NCBI GenBank assembly: GCA_016929395.1
Contig: JAFGIX010000054.1
Span: forward strand, 124,001-188,000
DNA from: Candidatus Zymogenus saltonus
GTDB taxonomy: Bacteria > Desulfobacterota > Zymogenia > Zymogenales > Zymogenaceae
Direction: 5' to 3'
Length of the DNA stretch: 64,000 bases
Made by a program: the position numbers and the translations under genes. The stretch's first letter is position 1. The number at the start of each line of letters is the position of its first letter. The notes beneath the pieces are model-generated. The model did no database searches. It saw nothing but the letters and a program-made list of their open reading frames with translations, and was not told where the DNA came from. Shown in pieces: positions 16,529 through 25,386 of the stretch.

Positions 16529-17806
16529 TTAGTCCGCCGCCTTTCCCCCCTCGTGAACTTCCCACATGTCCTCGTCGGTGAAGCAGCGCTCCGCGACGTC
16601 CGGGTTCATGGCGTCCCGCTCCATCTCCCTCCTGTTGTAGGGCTGGTTCAGTATCTCGTCGTAATACTCGTGCTGGATGAGGAGGCTCATGATCTCCGAC
16701 GTCCCCGTCCAGATCATGCAGAGGCGGAAGTCCCTGAGCGCCCTCTCGATCGGGTATACATCGGTGTAGCCTATCCCCCCCATGACCTGCATGGCGTTGT
16801 TGACGATGTCCCAGCCGGCTTTCGTTGCGAACTTCTTCGCCTCGCTGACAATCCTCCTGACGTTCGGGTAGTCGTTGTCGATGGCCCGCCCCGCCAGGTA
16901 GCAGATCCCCCTTGCCGCGTCGAGCTGGGTTACGGACTCCGCTATCAAGAAGTTGACCGCCTGGAACTTCCTGATGAGCCTGCCGAAGGCGGCGCGCTTG
17001 TTGGTGTATCTCAGGGCGATATCGAGGCTCGCCCATACGGCGAGGCATCCCGCGGCCGACGTCATTCTCTCCGGGATCATCATCTGGTTGAAGCATAAGG
17101 CTCCACCGTGAAGCTCCCCGACCAGGTTTTCTTTTGGAACCTTTACGTCCCTGAAGACGAGACGCCCGGTGCCGCCCCCCCTGCATCCCATAAGCCCGTA
17201 CTGGTATTCCGTCTCCACCCCCGGCCCCTTGTCCACGATCAAGAGGCTGATTCTGCTGTACTTGTGGGCGTCCGGGTCGAAGTTCGTCCTGCAGTAGACG
17301 AGGAAGAAGTCCGCCTCCACCGCCCCCACCACGAAGCGCTTCTGGCCGTTCAGTATGAAGTGATCCCCCTCGAGGACCGCCTTCGTGGTGGCGCCGAAAA
17401 AGTCGGAGCCGCCCCTCGGCTCGGTCAGCGCCTCTGCGGAGACCAGTTTCCCTTCGAGCATCGGCTTCAGGTACTTCTCCTTCTGCTCATCGGTGCCGAA
17501 CTTGTCGAGCGCCTCCCCCACGATGGAGGGCATCGAGAAGGCGCACCCCAGGGCGATCCCGAGACACCCCACCTCCTCCAGGGCGGCGATCTCGCCGACC
17601 CAGCTCATCCCCCTTCCCCCCCACTCCTTCGGAAAGCGCGTTCCGATGAGGTTGTGCTTTGCAAGGTTTTCCACGAACTCCCTCGGGTAGCTTATCTTGT
17701 CTTTGTCCATCGACCTCAGAAAGTCGGGGGTGACCTCTTCCCTCGTGAACTCCCGCACCTCGTCCCTGAAGGCCTTTTCCTCTTTTGTCAGAATGAAATC
17801 ATACAT
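16529..17806 (-). CDS. acyl-CoA dehydrogenase
   Basis: A 425-residue flavoprotein with the full ACAD fold: N-terminal helices (FRDEVREFT), FAD/substrate segment (AEALTEPRGGSD), RFVVGAVEADFF, and C-terminal helices with QVMGGIGYTDVYPIERALRD. At the usual catalytic-base position (YEGT in MCAD) this protein has WTGTSEI, so the Glu is a Thr; instead a Glu stands in IPERMTSA (about residue 246), where isovaleryl- and long-chain-CoA dehydrogenases place theirs. I therefore read an IVD/LCAD-type active site. It is about 40 residues longer than minimal ACADs, with an acidic tail. A TTGACA promoter lies 90 bp upstream. Confidence 0.93.
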   Translation of the reverse strand: MYDFILTKEEKAFRDEVREFTREEVTPDFLRSMDKDKISYPREFVENLAKHNLIGTRFPKEWGGRGMSWVGEIAALEEVGCLGIALGCAFSMPSIVGEALDKFGTDEQKEKYLKPMLEGKLVSAEALTEPRGGSDFFGATTKAVLEGDHFILNGQKRFVVGAVEADFFLVYCRTNFDPDAHKYSRISLLIVDKGPGVETEYQYGLMGCRGGGTGRLVFRDVKVPKENLVGELHGGALCFNQMMIPERMTSAAGCLAVWASLDIALRYTNKRAAFGRLIRKFQAVNFLIAESVTQLDAARGICYLAGRAIDNDYPNVRRIVSEAKKFATKAGWDIVNNAMQVMGGIGYTDVYPIERALRDFRLCMIWTGTSEIMSLLIQHEYYDEILNQPYNRREMERDAMNPDVAERCFTDEDMWEVHEGGKAAD

Positions 17807-17893
17807 CTTACATCCCTCCTTAAAAAGATCCTCTATATATTTAATTCAGCTATTTTTGAGCCTTGAGAATAGAACCAACCGTGAACAATGTTA

Positions 17894-17922
17894 ATTTTAT
17901 TAAACAGCGTTTATTCTGTCAA
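17894..17922 (-). promoter_or_regulatory. promoter of the acyl-CoA dehydrogenase gene
   Basis: Minus-strand TTGACA (17917-17922), 17-bp spacer, TAAAAT (17894-17899), a near-consensus sigma70 promoter about 90 bp before the ATG. Confidence 0.7.
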
Positions 17923-18062
17923 GTAAAAAGGGACAAATCGTCATTTTTTGCGCCTCGAATAAAAAAGGGAGTAAACAACGGCGGGTCTTCTAAAACGATT
18001 GCTTTCACCGTAAAACTGTGGTATCTTCAATCTTCGTTGAAAACTGGGACTATATTTAGAGG

Positions 18063-18644
18063 GTGTCGATCTTGGTAAAAGGTAAGGGGGGTAGAGGGGC
18101 GATAAGTCTCGTGACGCCCCTCGGCGATGAAGACGTAAGGGCGCTTAAGGCGGGGGATTCTGTCCTTATCTCCGGTGTGGTCTACGGCGCCCGGGACGCC
18201 GCCCACAAGAGATTGGTCGATTTGATCGATGCCGGCGATCCGCTCCCCTTTCCGGTTGAAGGGGGTATCATCTATTACGTCGGCCCAACACCGGCGCCCG
18301 AGGGGATGGCAATAGGCTCCGCGGGTCCTACAACCGCGGCGAGGATGGACAAATACGCGCCGGGGCTCTACTCCCTGGGGCTCAGGGGGACCATAGGAAA
18401 GGGTGAGAGGGGAGACGAGGTAAAAAGGGCGATCGTGGAGAAGGGTGGAGTCTACTTCGCCGCTACGGGGGGTGTTGGCGCGCTTTTGTCCCGTCATATA
18501 CAGTCGGCCAAGGTGATCGCCTACGGGGAGCTCGGCCCGGAGGCCCTTTTCGAGTTTGAGTTTATCGATTTCCCGGCGGTCGTTGCGATCGACTGTCACG
18601 GAGGCGATATTTTTACAATCGGCAGGGAAAGATATGCGATATAG
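18063..18644 (+). CDS. fumarate hydratase/tartrate dehydratase beta-subunit-type protein
   Basis: A 193-residue protein matching the C-terminal (beta) domain of class I Fe-S fumarases and L-tartrate dehydratases: LKAGDSVLISGVVYGARDAAHKRL, IYYVGPTPAPEGMAIGSAGPTTAARMDKY and a GGVGALLS segment. In this family the beta part contributes to the active site of an alpha-beta enzyme. No alpha subunit is adjacent, so it is either an orphan whose partner lies elsewhere or works differently. The start is a GTG at 18063. Downstream, after 45 bp, comes a sugar epimerase with no obvious link. Confidence 0.88.
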   Translation: MSILVKGKGGRGAISLVTPLGDEDVRALKAGDSVLISGVVYGARDAAHKRLVDLIDAGDPLPFPVEGGIIYYVGPTPAPEGMAIGSAGPTTAARMDKYAPGLYSLGLRGTIGKGERGDEVKRAIVEKGGVYFAATGGVGALLSRHIQSAKVIAYGELGPEALFEFEFIDFPAVVAIDCHGGDIFTIGRERYAI

Positions 18645-18689
18645 TCCCGATATGAACTGCTCATGGTTTAAAGCGAGAAAACAGCCTCT

Positions 18690-19673
18690 ATGAAAGATTC
18701 ATTTAAGGGGAAAAAGGCCCTCATCACCGGGGGGTTGGGCTTCATCGGGAGCAACCTTGCAATAAGGTTGGTGGAGCTCGGCGCCGACGTGACCCTGACG
18801 GACGCCATGCTCACAGACTACGGCGGAAACCTGTTCAACATCGAGCCGATAAGGGAAAGGGTAAGGGTGAATTTCTCCGACATCAGGGACAGAAACGTCA
18901 TGAATTACCTTGTCCCGGAGAACGACTATATTTTTCACCTGGCCGGGCAGGTCTGCCACGTGATGAGCCTCACCGATCCGTTTCCCGACATCGACATAAA
19001 CATCAAGGGAACAGCCGTCGTAATGGAGGCTATAAGGAGGCACAACCCAAAGGCGAAGGTGGTTTTTTCCGGCACCCGGGGGGAATACGGGCCGGCCGCC
19101 TCCCTTCCGGTGAACGAGGAGGCGCCGACGAATCCTAAGGGGATGTACGAGCTGTCTAACCTCACCGCGGAAAAGATCGTCAAGCTCTACAACGACACCC
19201 ATAATATAGCAGGGGTCATGCTCAGGATAACGAACACCTACGGCCCCCGGGGGCAGATGAAGCACTCCCGCTTCGGCGTGGTGAACTGGTTTGTCCGCCT
19301 CGCCCTTGACGGAAAGCCCATCACCGTCTTCGACACAGGGGAGATGATCAGAGACTTCCTCTACGTGGACGACTGCATAGAGGCGATCCTGATGGCCGCG
19401 GCCTCCCCGAAGGCCGCCGGCGAGGTCTTGAACGTGGGAGTCGACAATCCTCAGACCATCCGGGAGATGGCCGAGACGATTTGCGGGATAACCGGAACGG
19501 AGATCAAACTTGTCCCCCCCACGCCGGAGAGGGCGGTGCTGGAGCCGGGGAATTTCTACTCTGACATCACCAGGATCAGAAACATCCTGGGATGGGAGCC
19601 GACCGTGGGTCTTAAAGAGGGGCTGACGAGAACCGTGGAGTACTACAGGAAGAACAAAAAACACTACTGGTAA
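18690..19673 (+). CDS. NAD-dependent epimerase/dehydratase (extended SDR)
   Basis: A 327-residue extended short-chain dehydrogenase. The NAD-binding GGLGFIGSNLAIRL is at about residues 11-24. The usual catalytic YxxxK is changed: the Tyr is present in GMYELSNLTAEK (Tyr153), but the position four residues on is Asn157, not Lys; the upstream Ser/Thr region reads FSGTRGEYG. Either a different Lys serves or activity is altered. The rest (TYGPRGQMKH, FDTGEMIRDFLYVDDC, LNVGVDNPQTIREMAE) is typical of nucleotide-sugar 4-epimerases and 4,6-dehydratases. It is followed after 13 bp by a Gfo/Idh/MocA oxidoreductase, suggesting a nucleotide-sugar pathway. Confidence 0.9.
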   Translation: MKDSFKGKKALITGGLGFIGSNLAIRLVELGADVTLTDAMLTDYGGNLFNIEPIRERVRVNFSDIRDRNVMNYLVPENDYIFHLAGQVCHVMSLTDPFPDIDINIKGTAVVMEAIRRHNPKAKVVFSGTRGEYGPAASLPVNEEAPTNPKGMYELSNLTAEKIVKLYNDTHNIAGVMLRITNTYGPRGQMKHSRFGVVNWFVRLALDGKPITVFDTGEMIRDFLYVDDCIEAILMAAASPKAAGEVLNVGVDNPQTIREMAETICGITGTEIKLVPPTPERAVLEPGNFYSDITRIRNILGWEPTVGLKEGLTRTVEYYRKNKKHYW

Positions 19674-19686
19674 TATAGGATAAAAG

Positions 19687-20700
19687 ATGACGGATTTAAG
19701 AGTATCGCTTATCGGAGCTGGAGGATGGGGCTCAAATGTCTTGAGGGCGCTCACAAGGGTTGAAGGGGCAAGCCTCGTCTCCGTATGCGACATAAATCAG
19801 AAGAAGATAAAATCTCTATCGGCCCAGTACCCGAGCATATCCTTTACGGGCGACCTAAAGGATATCGAGAGGGACGGCTCGATCGACGCCGTCGTAATAG
19901 CCACGCCCTCTCCCACCCACGCGGAGATAGCGAAGTCCTTTCTCGAATCGGGGAGGGCGGTCTTCGTGGAGAAACCGATGGCGGTAAGCCTCGAAGACGC
20001 CCGGAGGCTCTACGAGCTTTCCACGGCGGATAAAGGCCCCCCCCTTATGGTGGGGCACCTCCTCATATACCACCCGGCGACCAATATCGTCAAAGATCTT
20101 GTAAGAAAGGGCGATATAGGCGATGTCTACTATATCTACTCCAAGAGGCTGAACCTCGGCGTGGTCAGGCAGAACGAGAACGTCCTCTGGTCCCTCGCGC
20201 CCCACGATATATCGGTGGTCCTCTACCTTATGGGGGAGATGCCGGAGGCCGTCTCGGTTCATGGTAGCTCCTACTTGACAAAGGGTGTTCAGGATGTTGC
20301 CTTTATGACCCTCTTCTTTCCCGGCGGCAGGATGGCCCAGGTCCATGTCTCGTGGCTCGATCCCCACAAGGAGGGGAAGGTCGTGGTCGTCGGCTCGAAA
20401 AAGATGGTGGTCTTTGACGACATGGAGGCCAACGAAAAGGTAAAGATTTACAACAAGGGGGCCGAGGTGAAGGGATCGGCCGACCTTATCGAGAGCATAT
20501 CGATCCGCCACGGCGAGATAATGATACCCCTCGTGCCTCCCGTCGAGCCGCTCATTGCGGAGATGGAATATTTTGTCAAGTATGTCAATGGAGATCTCCC
20601 GCCCCTCTCCGGTCCGAAGGAGGGTTTGGATGTGGTCAGGGTGCTTACCGCCGGCAACGAGTCGATGGTTAAAAACGGTCAGGTAATCGCTATAAAATAA
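19687..20700 (+). CDS. Gfo/Idh/MocA family oxidoreductase
   Basis: A 337-residue NAD(P)-dependent sugar oxidoreductase. The N-terminal Rossmann fold has IGAGGWGSNVLRAL, and the family's EKP motif is at VFVEKPMAVSLEDA (about residue 97) with catalytic Lys. The C-terminal sheet domain follows (LAPHDISVVLYLMGE contains the conserved His). It resembles WlbA/WbpB-type 3-dehydrogenases acting on UDP-linked sugars. The close spacing after the epimerase suggests a joint role in making an activated sugar for a surface glycan; no glycosyltransferase is adjacent. Confidence 0.92.
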   Translation: MTDLRVSLIGAGGWGSNVLRALTRVEGASLVSVCDINQKKIKSLSAQYPSISFTGDLKDIERDGSIDAVVIATPSPTHAEIAKSFLESGRAVFVEKPMAVSLEDARRLYELSTADKGPPLMVGHLLIYHPATNIVKDLVRKGDIGDVYYIYSKRLNLGVVRQNENVLWSLAPHDISVVLYLMGEMPEAVSVHGSSYLTKGVQDVAFMTLFFPGGRMAQVHVSWLDPHKEGKVVVVGSKKMVVFDDMEANEKVKIYNKGAEVKGSADLIESISIRHGEIMIPLVPPVEPLIAEMEYFVKYVNGDLPPLSGPKEGLDVVRVLTAGNESMVKNGQVIAIK

Positions 20701-20844
20701 CCGAGGAATCCCGACTTTAAATCTTTAGGGGAGCCATCATGTCCCATCGGCCCTTTGCAGAAAAAGCAAGGACATAAGTGCGGCGGATCTGACCTGCAGA
20801 CCTTGGATACTGTCTCTATTCTCAATCTGACAGAGGAGTTTTTT

Positions 20845-21666
20845 ATGAAAATACTGATACCCTTCTTTTCCGCCACCGAAAACACCGCCAGGATCGCTGA
20901 GGTTATAAGGAAGAGATTAGAGAGCCTCGGCGCCGGGGTGGAGGAGCTGGACATAACCCCCCGCGGCAGCAGGGCAAGTGGACTCGATCTTGGACCGTAT
21001 GACGCGGTGATCTTCGGGGCGCCGATCCACTCCAACCGTGCCCCGAGGGTCGTCAGGGAGTGGCTGATGATCTTGGACGGCGGGGGGAAGAAGTGCTCGA
21101 CCTTCTTCACGTACGGTGGATTCACGGTACACCCCACCCACTATTCGACGCAGCAGATCTTGAAAAAGAAAAACTTCGTCCAGGTCTCATCGGCGGAGTT
21201 TCTGGGTAAGCACACCTTCAATCTCGGAGGGTGGAAGGCCCTGCCTGACCGGCCCGACAAGTCCGACTTCGCCGTGGCGGAGAAATTTGCCGAAGAAACC
21301 TACAAAAGGTTTACCGGCGAAGACAACGACGTCTTGGGTGAGATGGAAAAGACGAATCATACCGAGGAATATCTCGACGAGATTGAAGGAGTCAGGTTCA
21401 GGGCGGTGACCCAGCTCCCGACGAGGGGGGGCGAAGAATGCAGCATGTGCATGAAATGCGAAGAGCTGTGCCCGACAAACGCAATGATCGCCGAGATTGG
21501 AGAGGCCGAGGCCGGTAAATGCATTGCATGTCTCAGGTGCGTCGATGTCTGTCCCGACGGGGCCCTGAAGATAAACGATCTCAGCCATATATGGCCAATA
21601 AAGCTTCAAATGGAAAATGAGACGGAGGAGACGATCAGGAATAAAGAGAGCAAAATATACTTGTGA
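20845..21666 (+). CDS. EFR1-type flavodoxin/ferredoxin fusion protein
   Basis: A 273-residue fusion of an N-terminal flavodoxin-like domain (FFSATENTARIAEVIRKRL, FGAPIHSNRAPRV, FFTYGGFTVHPT) and a C-terminal 2x[4Fe-4S] ferredoxin (CSMCMKCEELCP and CIACLRCVDVCP, near residues 205-245). This is the EFR1 ferrodoxin architecture common in strict anaerobes, expected to shuttle electrons between FMN and iron-sulfur clusters. Start is the ATG at 20845 with GAGGAG upstream; an in-frame start 90 bp earlier lacks support. It ends in an ordinary TGA. Confidence 0.92.
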   Translation: MKILIPFFSATENTARIAEVIRKRLESLGAGVEELDITPRGSRASGLDLGPYDAVIFGAPIHSNRAPRVVREWLMILDGGGKKCSTFFTYGGFTVHPTHYSTQQILKKKNFVQVSSAEFLGKHTFNLGGWKALPDRPDKSDFAVAEKFAEETYKRFTGEDNDVLGEMEKTNHTEEYLDEIEGVRFRAVTQLPTRGGEECSMCMKCEELCPTNAMIAEIGEAEAGKCIACLRCVDVCPDGALKINDLSHIWPIKLQMENETEETIRNKESKIYL

Positions 21667-22007
21667 AGGGAAAGATTTCCCGTCAGTACCGAATCTTCTT
21701 ATGACAGAGGGCCTTGATAAATATTCTATTTCATCTCTTTATTTCAATCCAACGGCATTAGTTGACATCTTCCCATTGTCTTCCGGGACGCATATTCTGA
21801 TGCCGTTCTCCACAAGTTGGGGGGTAAAAAGTCCCGTTAAAAAATACGAGGGATTTGGAAAATTCCCCCTCTTTTTATCTCGCCCTCGATCACTCGGATT
21901 TCGAAGACTTCCTGACGACATTCAAACCTGCTTACTCCCTTCTTCATCAACGAAGGCCCGGATTAAAAGACTCGACATAAAAAAATTTCGCACTTTTGTG
22001 GGAAAAT

Positions 22008-22036
22008 TTGACAAAATACCATATTTTTGGTATTTT
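22008..22036 (+). promoter_or_regulatory. promoter of citrate synthase with overlapping palindrome
   Basis: TTGACA (22008-22013), 17-bp spacer, TATTTT (22031-22036). A perfect inverted repeat with 9-bp arms AAAATACCA (22013-22021) and its complement (22028-22036), 6-bp centre, fills the spacer and -10 box. This would suit a dimeric repressor. The rest of the 460-bp gap (21667-22126) holds no convincing gene. Confidence 0.75.
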
Positions 22037-22126
22037 AAGTAGCTTTTCAGAGTAAATTTATATCTTAAAAAACCGTTTTCTTATCAACTGTGGTTTTTTA
22101 TTTTATCTAATAAATGTGGGGGAAGT

Positions 22127-23359
22127 ATGACAAAAAAAGATGATACAAAGGTTGAAGAAAAAGTGATTGAAGAGAGTGTTGAGGACTCGAAGGAGAAATC
22201 CCCTGTTGATACGGTAAAGAAGAGCTACGCCCCCGGGCTGGAAGACGTCGTGGCCACCCGCTCCTCGATCTGTTACATAGACGGCGAAAAGGGGAAGCTG
22301 TTATACCGGGGAATCTCGATTGAAGAGCTTGCGGAGATGAGCTCCTTTGAGGAGACGGCCTTCTTGCTTTTATATAATCATCTCCCGAACGACAGGGAGC
22401 TCAAGCAGTTTACCACCCTTATGGGAAAACAGCGAAATCTTCCCCTCTCGGTACATGAGGCTATAAAGCGGTTCCCGGTGGGGATGCACCCGATGCTGGC
22501 ATTACAGTCCGCCATTACGCTCCTTCAGGGAGAGGACTTCTATGCGGACGACGTTTCCTCACCGCACCACAACCTGAAGCGGGCGGTTTCCCTGATCGCC
22601 AAGGTGCCCACGATCATAGCGGCATTCGAGAGGTGCAGAAACGGCGAGGACCCCTTTCCGCCGGTGGCGAGGTTCACCCACGCCGAGAACTTTCTCTTTA
22701 TGCTGAACGGCGTACCCCCCGATCCATATGCGGGAAAGGTCCTCGATAAATGCTTTATCCTGATGGCGGAGCACACGCTTAACGCCTCGACCTTCACGGC
22801 AAGGGTGATCGGCTCCACAAACGCAAGCGTATACTCGGCGGTGTCCGGCGCCGTGGGGGCGCTCTCCGGATCGCTCCACGGAGGCGCCAACGAGCGCGCC
22901 CTGAGGATGCTCTATTCCATCGGAAGCCCGGATAACGTCGAGAAGTTCGTCGACGAAATGACCGACGCCAAAAAGAAGATCATGGGGATGGGTCACAGGG
23001 TATATAAAACGATGGACCCCAGGGCGCCGATACTGAAGTCGTACGTCCCCGAGCTTGTAAAGAGGATTGGAGGGGAGGAGTTCAAACAGCTGTACGAGAT
23101 AGCCCTGGCCATGGAAAAAGAGGTGGAAAAGAAGCTGTCCCATAAAAATATCTATCCGAACGTGGACTTCTACTCCGCAGTCGTCATGGAGATACTTGGG
23201 ATTCCCGTAGACCTCTTTACGCCCGTTTTTGCCATCTCGAGGGTGGTGGGCTGGGCCGCCCACTGGAACGAGCAGGTGGAAGTCAACAGGATTTACCGCC
23301 CGACACAAGAATATATCGGCGATCTCAACAGGCCCTATATCCCCATCGACAACAGGTAG
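22127..23359 (+). CDS. gltA: citrate synthase
   Basis: A 410-residue citrate synthase. It condenses acetyl-CoA with oxaloacetate; a 2-methylcitrate synthase role cannot be excluded from sequence. The catalytic triad regions are visible: HTLNAST, GMGHRVYK and the Asp in NVDFYSAVVM. The SLHGGANE motif binds CoA. The first 35 residues are a Lys/Glu-rich extension (KVEEKVIEESVEDSKEK) absent from most homologues, probably disordered. The start ATG follows GGGGGAAG. Expression is likely controlled at the palindromic promoter 90 bp upstream. Confidence 0.93.
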   Translation: MTKKDDTKVEEKVIEESVEDSKEKSPVDTVKKSYAPGLEDVVATRSSICYIDGEKGKLLYRGISIEELAEMSSFEETAFLLLYNHLPNDRELKQFTTLMGKQRNLPLSVHEAIKRFPVGMHPMLALQSAITLLQGEDFYADDVSSPHHNLKRAVSLIAKVPTIIAAFERCRNGEDPFPPVARFTHAENFLFMLNGVPPDPYAGKVLDKCFILMAEHTLNASTFTARVIGSTNASVYSAVSGAVGALSGSLHGGANERALRMLYSIGSPDNVEKFVDEMTDAKKKIMGMGHRVYKTMDPRAPILKSYVPELVKRIGGEEFKQLYEIALAMEKEVEKKLSHKNIYPNVDFYSAVVMEILGIPVDLFTPVFAISRVVGWAAHWNEQVEVNRIYRPTQEYIGDLNRPYIPIDNR

Positions 23360-23505
23360 GATAAGCGGCTTCGTTTTGTGATTAATTGGGTTGACCGCGC
23401 TTTGTTTGGCGTTTTGTTTAATATCTAAACCGGGCGTTGTTTTGGAATTGACCACCGCAGGTGGGAGTTGAAACTGTAATCTTAAACATTTTATCGAGTT
23501 GGAAA

Positions 23506-24741
23506 ATGAAAACCTACACATTCAAGAAATCGTACGAGATGCTGGAAGAGGCGAAGAAATACGTCCCGAACGGAATCTACGGCCCCAGGAGCCCGATGTT
23601 TTTGACCTACGGCTCATATCCCTGCTTCCTTCAGCGCGGGGAGGGCGCCCACATCTGGGATGTCGACGGGAACGAATACATCGACTACATGTGCTCCTTC
23701 GGCACAAATATACTGGGGATAAATCACAAGGGGGTGGAGGCGGCGGCGAATAAACAGGCGGAGATGGGAAACTGCTTCACCCTCCCCTCCAACAGGTGGA
23801 ACGAGCTGGCCAAGAGGCTAGTTGGGCTGATCTCCGGAATGGACTGGACGGTCTTCGGGAAAAACGGGTCGGACGCTACCTCATATTCCATCGCCGTGGC
23901 GAGAAACCACACGAAAAAGAGGGTGGTCTTGACGGCCAACGGGGCGTACCACGGCGCCCACTTCTGGAACTCCCACAACCCGGCGGGGATACCGCCGGAG
24001 TACCAGGCCTTTGTCGAGCACTTCGACTACAACGACCTCAAGGGTCTGACCGCCAAATTCGAGGAGTTCCCCGGCGACGTCGCCGCGGTGATGCTCACCC
24101 CATATCACCATCCCGCCATGGCGGACCAGGTGTTGCCGGACGAAAAATTCCTGAAGGGGGTCAGGGACCTCTGCGACAAGAACGGCTCCCTTTTGATAAT
24201 AGACGACATAAGGTGCAACTTCAGGCTCCATATAAACGGCTCCCACGTCTACTTCGGCGTAAAGCCGGACCTCGTCACCATGGGAAAGGCGATCGCCAAC
24301 GGCCACCCGATCTCAACCGCCTTGGGGACCAGTGCGGTCAAGGAGGCGGCGGAGGGGGTTTATTTCTCCGGGACGCACTTCTTCTCGGCGGTGCCGATGG
24401 CGGCGGCCCTGGCGACCATCGACATCATTGAGGAAGAGGGAACGATAGAGACGGTGGCGAAGCTGGGCGGAATGTTGAAGGAAGGCCTCAAGTCGGCCGC
24501 CGAAAAGTCGGGACAGACGATAAAGATCACGGGGCACGACGCAATGCTGTTTATGACCTTTGCCGACGACCCGGTGTTCGAGAAAAACCGCCTCTTCTGC
24601 GGGGAGGCGGCGAAGCGGGGCGTCTTCTTCCATCCCCACCACAACTGGTTTTTGTCCTCCGCGCACACCGAGGCCGACATCGAAAAGAGTGTGAAAGTAG
24701 CCGAAGTTGCCTTTGACATAGTAAAAAATTCGGGCAAGTAA
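23506..24741 (+). CDS. class III aminotransferase (glutamate-1-semialdehyde aminomutase-like)
   Basis: A 411-residue PLP-dependent enzyme of aminotransferase class III. The cofactor Lys is in TMGKAIANGHPIS (about residue 260), the Asp binding the pyridine nitrogen in LLIIDDIRCNF, and the phosphate-binding segment is GKNGSDATSYSIAVAR. It resembles glutamate-1-semialdehyde 2,1-aminomutases, but no tetrapyrrole genes are nearby, and many such paralogues act on other amino ketones. Start chosen at the ATG 23506; the frame is open upstream but without a ribosome site. A VOC-family gene follows after 38 bp and may act in the same pathway. Confidence 0.88.
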   Translation: MKTYTFKKSYEMLEEAKKYVPNGIYGPRSPMFLTYGSYPCFLQRGEGAHIWDVDGNEYIDYMCSFGTNILGINHKGVEAAANKQAEMGNCFTLPSNRWNELAKRLVGLISGMDWTVFGKNGSDATSYSIAVARNHTKKRVVLTANGAYHGAHFWNSHNPAGIPPEYQAFVEHFDYNDLKGLTAKFEEFPGDVAAVMLTPYHHPAMADQVLPDEKFLKGVRDLCDKNGSLLIIDDIRCNFRLHINGSHVYFGVKPDLVTMGKAIANGHPISTALGTSAVKEAAEGVYFSGTHFFSAVPMAAALATIDIIEEEGTIETVAKLGGMLKEGLKSAAEKSGQTIKITGHDAMLFMTFADDPVFEKNRLFCGEAAKRGVFFHPHHNWFLSSAHTEADIEKSVKVAEVAFDIVKNSGK

Positions 24742-24779
24742 GGGACGCGCGAAATATTTAAGAGAAAAAAAGGGGGGAG

Positions 24780-25169
24780 ATGGAGGAGATGCATTTGCGT
24801 TTCGATCACGTGGGGATAAAGTCGAAGGACATCAAGAAGTCGGTGGACTTCTACACCCGCATACTCGGATTTGAGGTCCTCGAGGAGGTTGAAGTCCTAA
24901 ACAGTATATATACGTTTGTCGGTGACGAAACCACCCGAATCGAGATAGAGCAGGCGGCTCCCAACGACAAGATGATAGACGTAAACACCCAGTACGGCCT
25001 CTACCACATCGCCTTTATCGTGAAGGATATAGACTCACTGGCCGAGAGACTGAAAAAGGACGGGGTGAAGTTCATCATGGAGCCGATTCAGCTTCGCGAA
25101 GACAGGAAGATCGCCTTCATAGAAGACCCGGACGGGGTCAGGATTCAGCTCATCGACTTCTTCGAATAG
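24780..25169 (+). CDS. VOC (glyoxalase/dioxygenase-like) family protein
   Basis: A 129-residue protein with two beta-alpha-beta-beta-beta modules of the vicinal oxygen chelate fold (about residues 5-60 and 66-128). Likely metal ligands are the His in RFDHVGIK, Glu in TRIEIEQ and His in LYHIAFIV. The last usual Glu position is Gln (GVRIQLID), as seen in some members. Relatives include lactoylglutathione lyase and methylmalonyl-CoA epimerase; the exact reaction is open. A strong GGGGGGAG ribosome site precedes the ATG. It closely follows the class III aminotransferase. Confidence 0.88.
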   Translation: MEEMHLRFDHVGIKSKDIKKSVDFYTRILGFEVLEEVEVLNSIYTFVGDETTRIEIEQAAPNDKMIDVNTQYGLYHIAFIVKDIDSLAERLKKDGVKFIMEPIQLREDRKIAFIEDPDGVRIQLIDFFE

Positions 25170-25386
25170 CCGAAAAACCGCTCCCGTTTTTTTAAGTTTG
25201 ATGTCTTAAGGCCGATGTCGTTTGAGGGGAAATAGGCCGTGGCCTGTCAATGCTGTGGGGGGGGATAGGGGAGGAGTGTTTTATATGATCGGCAAGGTCG
25301 TACCGTTGGGGGGTAAAGACCGCGGGGTATTGGATGGCCGGTAAGATTATGATGTTGGGTGGATCTTAAAGATCGGGAGGCGTTAA

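Noticed and set aside
21617-22042. 141-codon plus-strand open frame after the EFR1 gene
   Set aside because: Unusual composition, overlaps the EFR1 gene end and the citrate synthase promoter; no recognisable feature.
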